DNA of 64,000 bases from Udeniomyces pyricola. Lineage: Eukaryota; Basidiomycota; Tremellomycetes; Cystofilobasidiales; Mrakiaceae. The translations under genes were made by a program, and so were the position numbers. Below are positions 14,729 to 24,750 of the stretch, in pieces; position 1 is the stretch's first letter; every line of letters begins with the position of its first letter. The stretch is from NCBI GenBank assembly GCA_039545295.1, contig BCIK01000032.1:125282-189281 (forward strand), read 5' to 3'. The notes below the pieces were generated by a model. The model ran no database searches and was not told the origin of the DNA. It worked only from the letters and a program-made list of their open reading frames with translations.

Positions 14729-15508
14729 GGGGGGGGGGGGGGGGGGGGATCGGAGAGAGGTAGTGGAAGAGGAGGGGAAGACATGAGAAACATTGGGAAG
14801 CAAGTGTCACAACAGAAGATCAAAGAACAGAGGAAACAAAGAAAGACAACAAAACAGAAGGGGGAAAGAAAGAAGTGAGAAAAGAGAGAAACGCTGGTGA
14901 AAAAAGAAACAAAACAAAAAAATCGCACGAGGACATAGAGTTGACACGCTGTTGCAAAGAGGTCAAACCCAAACTAAACTGGTCAAAAACGAAAGCGAAA
15001 AAAAAGGCTAGATGTGGACCAGTAGTTGGTGTTCAACCAGTCGAACCATGAGCCGATGAAAAAAAAAAAGCAACACAAAGAAGCATGATGGAGAGAGGGT
15101 GTTCGGCATACAGGGTACAATGAGTGTAAGAGCAAAGGTTGAGTAGTAAAAATGTCAGCTGGCCACGGGCAAGAGGCCATGTCGGGTAGGCAAGCAAGAG
15201 GCAGACAGGAAAGTCATAACAAAGGGAAACAAAAGAGGAGGAAGCCGAGAGGACAAAAGGATGCGGGTAAAAAGGCAAGCAAGCGGGAAGAGGATAGAAG
15301 ATTGAAAGATGATCGCCATGGACTACTACCGGTGGGAAAACAGTATCACGGTTGAACTGAGTATGATCTTCAGTGGAAGTGGAAATCGACGAGAAGAGGA
15401 TCGAGCCATTCTCCCTTTGCCGTTCCGAGACGAAGGAAACGACGGTTCCTGAGAGTGTATCTAGATGAACGTATAGAGGTAAATCCCGATGGGTGTAAGT
15501 GGAGGGGG

Positions 15509-16976
15509 TCAGTCTAAGATGAAGACGTGGAAGAACATAACCGACTCATCCAAAAGCATAGGACCCGCCCCCCTGGCCCGTTTCCCCTTGACCTTGTTTT
15601 ATTTTTCTTAATATAGCTTGCACCAACACACCTTTTCAACGCCGATTTGGAAGCAAAACGGAGTTCTCTCAGTCGAGCTTTTCGCTCCTGGACCTCTTGC
15701 TCTGTTCCAGAAGGGAGTGATTGCCTCTCCTGCAAGTAATCGCGCAGGTTGATGAAGACCTCTCGTTTGAGGAGCGCGCGGGCTTGTGTCAGCGAGGTAG
15801 GGAAAGGGTGATAGTCATCTTGAGTAGGAGTCGTAGATCGTGTGGGTGTTTGAGCACGTCGGTCGGAAGGAAGGGAGTCAGACGAAGTCGTGGGAGAAGG
15901 GGATCGGATGGATGCAGACGAGGAGGGCGCGTAGGTCGAGGGAACGGGTGGAGCGACCAGTCCAAGTTCGATTGCGAGAGCTTGCCAAAAGAGGAGTTTG
16001 TTACGGTGGTCAGAAGTGAAGGCAACGGTATTGAGAAGGAAGCTTTTGGATGCATTTATCAGAGTTTAGGAGCGTCGACAAGTGGGATAAATGCAGGTCA
16101 AAGACAAAGAGGGGTTCATACATCAGAAATTGGATCATCGCGTGACAGAAACATCCCTATGTACAACAGAAGTGAGTGCATGTAGAAGAATCCTCACCTG
16201 TCGATATGATCTGAAGCAAGTTGATCCGTCATGACACTCTCTCTGTCGTCATCGTCGTCATCAGATATGGACGCTCGACTTTGTCGGCTCCTCTCGCTCG
16301 CCCAGCTTGAGGAGGTTGATGAACCTGGCGCGCGGTCAACAGAGACTGAGGACGAGGACGAGCGTTGAGGGATCGAAGCAGTCGATGGGCCTTGGCCTGT
16401 CGCCGGACTGCGAGGTGTAAATGTCGGGGACTGGACCGGTGGGGATCCGGATGAGTCTGAAGTGGCGAGCAGGACGGCCGCTGCGGCTGCTTTTCGCTCT
16501 TTGGCGCGTGCCCTCTGTCGCTTGCCTCGAAGTTTACGTCTATCCGCCGAGGTCACATTACCGGTCTGTGGGGCGGTGTGGGATGGCGCGGAGGAGGATA
16601 AAGAAGAGGCAAGACCTTTAGGGGTCGATGGCAAGGTGTGGCGAGAGGAAGAGACGACTTCGTCGTCAGCCCAACTCGTCATAGGTCGTCGCCTCGAGTC
16701 AAGGAAGACCTCATCTTGGGACTCGTCGTCTATGCCCGTGTCAGATGAAGGTGCGTCGACAAGGACAGCACTGGTAGTGTTGGAGGAGGAATCTGAGAGA
16801 CGTCGGTGGACGCTAGAAGGGTTGAAAGGTGGGATCGACGAGGGCTGGCTGAGGAGGATGTACTCGTCGGAGTCGTCCGTTTCGCTGGATGAGATGTCCC
16901 GGTCATGGTCGGTGTCCTGGTAGAGGCCGAGGTTGACGAAGGACTGGGTGATGGAGTCGAGTAGATTGAGGGGCAT
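15509..16976 (-). CDS. Hypothetical Ser-rich protein with a folded-looking C-terminal part
   Basis: Three exons fit in frame: 16198-16976, 15632-16042 and 15509-15572 (1254 nt, 417 residues). The first 260 residues are Ser/Asp-rich and probably disordered, with a basic Arg/Lys/Ala patch (RRKLRGKRQRARAKERK) near the middle and an Asp run near the end. After the first intron the sequence changes to FLLNTVAFTSDHRNKLLFW and ALAIELGLV, then a Ser/Thr/Pro linker, then a charged predicted helix (KREVFINLRDYLQ) that looks conserved. The last short exon, ending LLDESVMFFHVFILD, is my inference; reading through the last intron instead gives a tail ending in Ser repeats at 15514. I do not recognise the family. 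Confidence 0.6.
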
Positions 16977-17360
16977 ACGGGAGGAATATATGCTTGGGGG
17001 GGGGGGGGTGATGACGGATGGATAAATGGATGGATGGAAGAAGGAAAAGGAAAAGGGCGATTTGGTACATGATAGAATTTATTATAGAATTTATGATAGA
17101 ATTTATGGATTCCAAGACATGACTTGCTCATAAACACACTTATAATTCTACATGTCCACTCTACACGCTTCACACACAGTCACAGTCACACTCATACTCT
17201 ACCAGGCACGGTCGATCGATCGATTCGATCCATCAGCAACGCCATCAGCTCTCCCACATCCCACGATCCCAATCCACTTGGCCTAACCATCATATTCCCA
17301 TCCACAGCCGATCTCACTCTGGCCACCCTTCCCCACCCATGGTTCTCACATCAGAGCAGT
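16977..17360. other. Divergent intergenic region
   Basis: About 380 nt between the Ser-rich protein (minus) and the carrier (plus). A poly-G tract at about 16996-17007, C on the strand of the minus gene, lies only some 20 nt upstream of its ATG, and three near-identical TAGAATTTAT-like units occur at about 17072-17106. No gene is visible. Confidence 0.4.
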
Positions 17361-19748
17361 ATGTCCACACCCGTCGCCCTCTTTCAATCAACACGCCCAC
17401 GCTCACACATCGATACCCAAGCCAACGCGTCCTACGGCCTTGCATCAACTCGCGACTTTCGCCGTTCCCTTTTGCCGCCGCGGGACTACTCGACTTCTCT
17501 CCCTTTTCTTTCGCTCACTCACTTCCTCCGTCGTCTACCCTGCTGTTTCTTGCCCACCACTTCATCCCTTCAGAAAGGGTAAAGGTCGTGCCTCATCAGA
17601 TTCCACCAGTCATACCTTCCATCTCTGGGAGCAAGCCAGGCGTCAGTCATCGTTGTCCTTTTCTCCTTCTCCATTCCCAGCCCCTCTGGCTGTCGCCCGC
17701 TCCGCTGTCCCCTTCAGGCAACAAGATCCCGGCTCTGGCTACTTCATTCCCGGAAACTCATGTCTCATCAACCGAAATTTGTATGCTTTTCGCGTCGTTC
17801 TCACAGTCAATAGCGATGTCATCTCAATCCTCGTTGGGTCCAGCTCGTCGACTTTGCTAGGATACCCGGTACGGACCTTGGATCGTTCACAATCGCTCCT
17901 CATTCGGAGCTTTCGAGCTCGATCCCTGACGCGATTAGCAAGCTAAACTGTTTTCTCATCGACTACGCACTCCTTTCGTTGTTGGCATGTTATTTTGTTT
18001 TCCCTCTCGATCCTTCACATTTTCTCAACGCACAAACGACTGGTTTGGCAGCTTGACACGCTCAAAAACCGCATGCAAACTTCGCGGGCGGCGGGGCGAC
18101 CCAAAATCCACCGCGTCATCGGCGAGGTTTTCCGGGAAGAAGGCGTGAAGGGTTTCTACCGGGGCGCCATCGTTCCAGTCGCGTCCATATCAGTCACTCG
18201 TGAGGACATGTTCTTGACGACTTCTTTTGCACCATTGCTCGCGTCGTCTCAAGGCGTATGCCTTGCCCTAGAGTTCAAATTGACGCGCCCATATGCCCTG
18301 TTTTCCTTTGCCTGAACCTTCTTTTCGATTTCATTCTGTTATCTCGTCCAGGTTTCGTCTCCATCTCGCTCTACTCACACATCAGCGAGCTCTTTCCTAA
18401 GTCCTCTTTGGCCACTTCCTCATCCACACCCTCGACGCGGCAACTCGAGCAATTGGCTTTCACCAGTTTCCTCTCGGGCATCGCTTCCGGAGCCGCCATC
18501 TCCGTCACGTCGACGCCGTTTGAGCTTGTCAAGATCCGCCGTCAACTCGAAGTTGCCATCGCGAAAGATGCAGGTCAGACACCGGGCAGAGATCTTGGAA
18601 CTATTGGTAGCATCAAGGCCATTATGCGGACAAACAAGGGTTGGACGAGGGGCCTCTACACGGGTTTCGGGCCGCATCTGAGTGAGTGAGAGGGATTTAC
18701 AGCTATCGATTGAGGACCTATAGGTCATTGTTCTACTCGTCAACACCGAATTCATATGCTCTCTCCTAACCCATCTTCATCTCGGCCTCCTTTGTCTCTC
18801 CCCACAGTACGAGACGGCCTCGGCACAGGTCTTTACTTTGGCTTCAACGAGGTTTCGCGAGCCAAGCTCGGCCGGCTTCCAACGGGCGAGCAAGGACCAG
18901 CCCCTCCATGGTTGCCTATCCCGGCAACATTAATCCCTTTCTTCTGTGGTGCGGCGTCGGGCGTTCTATCATGGGCATTGGTGTATCGTGAGTTTGAGTT
19001 CGCTACCTGAACTCTCGTTGAAAATGGGCGTTTGTCCTGCTTTAGGAGAGCGGATAAGTTGGATTTGTCCTGGATGAAACCGTGCTGACATTTGGATGCG
19101 TTTTACCCTTCTACCTTGGCATCAATCAAATCAGCTGTTGACGCGGTCAAAGTACGTCGCCATGTTGCTCTCTCTGTCCTGAGAACAGCTCTTAAGGCAA
19201 AAGCCTCACCCCCTTTTTGAGCCGCTTTACTCATTCCTCTCCTTCGACTTTCCTCTCTCGCGATGACTCTGTTACTCGCCCTTCGTTCGAGTGTAGACAA
19301 ACATGCAAAAACGTTCGCTCGCTAACCAGCCTTATCGCGGGCCGATTACGACCCTTCGAGACCTCACGCAAGGCCGTGATCCGCTTCGTCCTCAGCCGCT
19401 CAGCAAGGGTATTCTTAGGCTGTACTCTGGCTTAGGAGTCTCGGCGCTGAGGTCATGCGTGACCCATGGATTGCTCTGGTGAGAAGGACAGGAGGAATTT
19501 AAAAACCTGTCGTTGGATGCCGTTTGGCTTGGTTGGACTTTTCGGGTGTTTCTCGATTTGCACTCTCCCGACGCTGATCCGTTCAATTCGTTTCATATCC
19601 GTCTTGTTTCCATTCTCTCGCACCCTGCTCTTTTGCTTTCGTACTCCTCGCGCATCATTCACGCCTCTCTCTCCAACCTTCAAGGCTGATCATCGACAAC
19701 GTCCAATCTTACCTGAACCACGGCAAGCTCTCTGTTTCGAAACATTAG
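17361..19748 (+). CDS. Mitochondrial carrier family protein (SLC25-like)
   Basis: A six-helix inner-membrane metabolite carrier. Exons from the first repeat onward are clear: one ending at 17868 (...TLLGYP), then 18052-18199, 18352-18681, 18808-18987, 19135-19151 (17 nt), 19297-19478 and 19685-19748. From 18052 on these encode 306 residues. All three carrier signatures are present: YPLDTLKNR, TPFELVKIRR and YPVDAVKTNMQ. The second, PFELVK followed by RRQLE, resembles fungal carriers related to yeast YFR045W, but the transported substrate cannot be told from sequence alone. The 5' end is unresolved. ATG 17361 opens a Ser/Thr/Arg-rich leader but is not in the frame of the exon ending at 17868, so at least one intron is missing from my model. 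The stop codon is TAG at 19746-19748. Confidence 0.85.
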
Positions 19749-22394
19749 ATGCATCTTTGTACGTTGTGATCTCCACGACTCACGCATATAAACGTCAACA
19801 AAAGCACTCCTCCCCCTCTTCCCTCGATGGCTCGTCCGGTGCTTTCAAGGAGAATCAAGCTCCTCTTGACTTCCTCCCCCGAATCGAGCTTTGGTTCCGT
19901 GACTCGCCCAGGCTTCTCTCCTAGCTTTCCTTCTGTCTTCAACTAATTGCATTCAACCCTACTCCTCTTCTTTGTCATCCCCTCGCTGCCTTCCTCCTTC
20001 GCAAATATTTCATCCCTGTCCCAATCAGCTGATCTAGCCCGACGTCATATCACTCGTCTCGAGCATCCCTCCATCCTTCCATCCAGTGCTTTCCTACATC
20101 TTCCGCAATCCGCTATTCTCACCATCTCATGTCTTCCTTCCCACTCTTCGCCCCCAGCTTCCGTTCCTTTCTTACGCTACCATCCCCAACCCCTCCTCTC
20201 ACTCCTCCTCCCTCCCGCTTTAGTATCAAATGAATGAAAATATACACCCCAACTCAAGAGCCCATCATGGCTTACCTTCCTCCCCACTCAAAGAATCCTT
20301 TCTCTTCATCTCAATCTCGTCCAGGCTCTCTCCTGCTCTTTGTTCTTGAACCCTTTTCTTGGCGCCTTCTTCTAGGTTTAACTTCCCCCCTCCCTTTTAT
20401 TTTTCCTCCCACCCATTTTATTTTTCTCTCTTCCTAATTTCCTGTCTTATTCTGCTCTTTCTCCTTCTCCTCCTTGTCCTTTGCAAAGCTTTCCCCTCCC
20501 CTTCCCTTCTCCGACCCATTCTCTCGAGCTTCACTCCACCACCACATAGAGTCTGCAAATAACCCCCCCCCCCCCCCCCCCCCCCTCTACACACACACAC
20601 ACACCTCGACATCCCCGGCCCTCCTCCCCTACATCTTCTCGCTCTGTCCCTTGAACCCATTCATCCATCCCTTCTCCCGTGCTCACTTGACACACTTCAA
20701 TCCCTTCAAACCCCCAATCGACTCAACCAAAAAAAAAAAAAAGCAAAAAAAAAGAAACCATTCATCCATTTTCGTGTCGTTTTTCCTTTTCCCTTTGTTT
20801 TCGGGCAAACATAGAGGATATACCCGGTCGTTTTTACTAGACTAGATTATATCTAAATCCCCCTTCCCCCCCCCCCTCATCGTTCCCTTTTTTTCTTTTT
20901 TTCTTTTTCCGAGGAAAACCTCTTCCAGTTTCGACACAACCCTTCACTGAACCCCAAATCGGGGGAAGCTGAGATGAAGCGGAGTGGATGAGTAACGTAT
21001 ATGGATATATACAAATATATATAACGATGTTTGAGATATATACACTACGTCGGTCGAAGGAAAGCAAAAAAAAAAAAAAAAAAAAAAAAAAACAGGTGTG
21101 CATGCGTAGGGGCAAAGGGATGATGGGATGGGATTTTTCAGAGGAAAAAAAAAAAAAAAAAAAAGGGGGGGTACAACGTGATTTTACTGGGAAAGTATGG
21201 GCGAGCGGTTAGCTAAGCTGTTTGCAGAGAGCGCGTGCATAGAGAGGGATGGGTTGGGGTGTGGGATAATGGGAATGGGACTCGAAGTGTGGTTTGAGGA
21301 GGAGGGGAAACAGAGGGGATATGTGAAAAAAAAGGGGGGGGGGGNGGGGGAGAAAAGAGGGAAAAAAACAAAGGGGTATAGAATGACAACAATGGATTCA
21401 ACAGAGCCCCTTCCTCCTCCCCTCCCCCCCCCCCCCAAGAAAAAAACACACACAAACACAAGGAGGAAAGGAGTCGGAAAAGAAGCAACGTGAGAGAAAA
21501 AAGGATCGAGAGAGACCGGGAACGATGTTTTGTTTTTGGGGGAGGGGGGGGGGGAGGTTCCACTCTGCTTGCTGCGATGTAAGAGGAACGAACCGGCCTT
21601 TGTTTGATGAAGGGAGAAACAAGAGGGGGGGGAAGAGAGAGGGGGGGGGGAAGAGAGGGGGGGGGGAGGGGGCAAGAAAGACCAAGACCAAGACGAAGAT
21701 TTGTCCATAGAAGCATCTGGTTTTAGGTTGGTTCATATCAGCGTCCGTGGTCATGATCAAAACAAAAATAAATTCGCAGACGGAAACCGATGAGATGGAT
21801 ATAGTCGATGGGGTCAAGTTGGGTTTGGGTTGGATTGGTGTGGGAGACAAAGCATTCTCCAGCAATCTACACTACATATATATATGTATATTCATTTCAA
21901 AGGGGGGTGGTAGGGGGGTGTCATATTAGATCATTTTTGATTCGTCACTCGAACCAAAAACCCTCCCCTTTCCCCCTCTCTCTCTCTCTCTCTCCTTCCC
22001 CTTCGGATAAGCCCGAAAAGGGGGGATGTGGAAAAGAAAAAGGAAGAAGGAAAGGATCTACAGGGGTTCGTTGAAAGCCGACTTCTCTGGTTATAGTCAT
22101 TCAACCCCCCTTTGCCCTAGAAGAAACGAGAGGAAATGCGAGTTGGAGATTGAGAGTTGGATATGGTTGGGGGTAGTGGCAGTGGTAGTGATCGGGATAG
22201 TGGGCAGGCGGTCGAAGAGAGGGTGGAAGGAGGAAGAGGTTTATGAATTGAGAAAAAGCAGGAAAGAACTTACGCAACCCATGAGCCAAGTCGAACGCTC
22301 CCCCAACTCCCCCCCTCCTTCCTTCTTCTTCTTTCTTGAGACACAGAGACCTAGCTCAAGTCCCGAAACCTCAAACAACTGCGTCAACGGCTCT
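19749..22394. other. Long convergent intergenic region, no gene found
   Basis: These 2.6 kb between the 3' ends of the carrier and COX18 hold no ORF with protein-like composition. The first kilobase is pyrimidine-rich on the plus strand; after about 20990 the plus strand becomes purine-rich with A- and G-runs. It contains a poly-C of about 23 followed by (AC)n at 20563-20602, poly-A runs near 21065-21091 and 21147-21164, a G-run with a single N at 21345, and (CT)n near 21978-21993. Confidence 0.5.
20563..20602. repeat. Poly-C plus (AC)n tract
   Basis: A C-run of about 23 nt is followed within a few bases by about eight AC dinucleotides. It lies outside genes. Confidence 0.85.
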
Positions 22395-24333
22395 TTATGG
22401 TTTCCTATTGGTGGTTTCTGGAAGGGGCGCTCTCGGTCGTGATTGCCCGTACACGATCCCCGGCGGTTGCTGGTTCCACTTAGGCTGCTGCTGCTGGATC
22501 TTCGTTATCGTCGGCTTTGGCGTCGGCATCGTCGCTGATATCGGAGGTATCGACATCGGTTCTGGCGACTCGGGTGAAAGTTTCCTGGCAAGACCCGAAA
22601 GGGGGGGTTCTTTGCCTTGCGTGCGAAGCGATGCTCGATGGGAGAGCAATCGATCACGGTCAGATCGGCGGAAGAGGAAGGCTTGAATCGAGTTGAAGGT
22701 GTAAGTGGTCAGGAAGTAGACTTGCATCGCCTGGAAGAAGGGACGAGGGGATAAGATGAGTCAAGACCGGGAAAGAAAGATGAGAAGGGTGCGATTCAGT
22801 CAGGGTTCAGACCAAAAGGCTCCCATCGATCGGGATCGATCAAGACAACGGAGAACAATGAGGAGTAGGAGACAGGAGAAGGAGAGACAAAACAAAGGGC
22901 AGGAATGAAATGGAGTAGAGAGGGAGTGAAGTTGCCCACGCAAACGTACCGCCGGCGAAAACATGGATATCGGAACCATAGCAAACGCGCCCGCTCTCAA
23001 CAACTTATCCCAAACGCTTTGCTTCCAACCCTCTTTCGTCTCCCTCTCTACCACAACGACGTTTCCCTCGTTGTCTTTGTCCTCAATTTTCTCCACCAAC
23101 TGCGATTCCTTGTGCCATGGGTCGAGCTCATCTCGTTCCCTCCTCGCGGCCCGCACGAAATCGGCGTTGATCAGACACGTCACGCCAACACAAATGGGAA
23201 GGATTCCCCATTTGTCGGGCGTTGCAAGGTTGAGGTATGGGAGGAGAGGAACGTGTTCAAGGATGAGGGGGGTAGGTAGTTGGGAAGCGGAACGGAGAGT
23301 GTATGCCATGGTGACAAAAAGAGGAAGCTGGGTCAAGATAGGGATGATGAGCGTCGGAAAGGGGGTACAGTTGTATGTCTTGAGGAGATGATTCTTGTGG
23401 GTTTGGGTCTGTTCCAGGACGGTAACCACGGGGAGGGAATGGCAGGACGAAAGGAAAGAGAGAGACAAAGGAGGAAGAGGGTGATGAGAGTACACAAGCG
23501 ACAAGGCGAAAGGTAACATGGTCGGTCAGTTGGGAGTACGCCATCACTATCCACAACACCCCATCTAAGATACAATTGCCATTTCAATCCCGTTCCATGC
23601 TTACCTTGTCATCGATGTACTTTTTCAACTGTCTATCTGCGAACCCATCCGCTTTGGCTTCGGCCTTCCACGTCGCGATAGGTCTCGCCGCATACTCCTT
23701 CCAAATCGGCATGACCTCCTCCCTTAGCCTCCTCTCTCGCTCCCTCGACCAAAGTGTCACCGGTAGCGTCACAGCAAGCCTAAGAGCAATCGTACTGAGG
23801 ATGATAGTGGTGGTGTAAGGACCGATGGTCCACCAATCGGGAACGGGGAAAGGGTTGTGAAGGAAGAAGTTGGCAAAGGAAGAGACGTTGTCGGGTATAG
23901 GGAATGCACCATAGTCGACCAAGGTCAGGTCGGGAGGAAGGTTAAGTGCCTCTCGTGAGGGAATGTCCGTTGGATAGTATGGGTTTGGAGGAGTGGCAAA
24001 GGAAGAAGAGGAGGAAGGGAGAAATGCAGGGTTTCCAAGAGATACGTGAGAAGAAGCGAGGTTCTCAGCGGCCGTTTCTGGGGCAGAAGGGTTGAGGGGC
24101 GAAGGCAGTGGAGATGAGGGAGTTGGTGAGGGTCCAGCAGATGATGATGATTCTGCAATCATAGCATTTGCTTTAGAGTAAAGGGTGCCAGTCCAGATGG
24201 TACGACGGGCAGCGGGGGCGGTGAATAGATGGGGAGGATTGGAAGGATGAGATAGAAGAAGAGATGGCATGACGCTCATCCGGTTTGCTGCCAGCGCGCG
24301 CCGGCGCAAGGCCGGGGTCGAGAGAAAACTCAT
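22395..24333 (-). CDS. COX18: Mitochondrial inner-membrane insertase Cox18 (Oxa1/YidC/Alb3 family)
   Basis: Inserts the C-terminal part of Cox2 across the inner membrane during cytochrome oxidase assembly. Exons 23605-24333, 22950-23408 and 22395-22730 join in phase 0 and give 507 residues. The N-terminus (MSFLSTPALRRRALAANR) is Arg/Ser-rich without acidic residues, as expected of a mitochondrial presequence. A Ser/Pro-rich linker follows, then the first YidC helix (IGPYTTTIILSTIALRLAV), a charged loop with REEVMPIWKEY, and a second helical region with PILTQLPLFVTMAYTLR, the QxPxF motif typical of this family. Later hydrophobic segments end near LLRAGAFAMVPISMFSP and MQVYFLTTYTFNS. The last 60 residues are Pro/Gln-rich. 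Cox18 fits better than Oxa1 because the protein has a short matrix tail without a long coiled coil, but the choice between paralogues is by inspection only. Confidence 0.85.
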
Positions 24334-24750
24334 GGCGCAAGTGGCAAGGAGTGATTGAGAAGAGGTTCGTGCCAAAAGGTGGGGATGTTGAGAAGGCAGA
24401 GAGACTGAGGAGGCAAACGAGGGGGGATAAGCCGCGGGGAGGGCTGGGAAGTGGATGGGAAACCCAGCGAAAGAACAAGCGCAAGATGGTAGATGCAAAG
24501 TACAGAGTACAAACTGCATGGACCAGCGCAAACAGGTAACGGAGCAACCAGGTTGAGCCTTACCACCCAAACACCCTTGTCACGCATCACGCATCTCACA
24601 TCTCACGCCATCATTCAGATTTCCCACTTTCCAACGACTTCATAACAACCGATATTGACCCAACACAACAAACGAAGAAGAAGAAGGAACCATACAAATC
24701 ACGTCCAATTCCTTTCCCTCTCCATCCTTCCATATATATATATATACCTC
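24334..24750. other. Intergenic, COX18 5' side to SF3A1 3' end
   Basis: About 417 nt between two minus-strand genes. It includes a (TA)n tract at about 24733-24748 immediately beyond the SF3A1 stop codon. An open frame continues upstream of the COX18 ATG to about 24570, but I chose the ATG at 24333 because the peptide after it looks like a presequence. No gene is visible. Confidence 0.45.
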
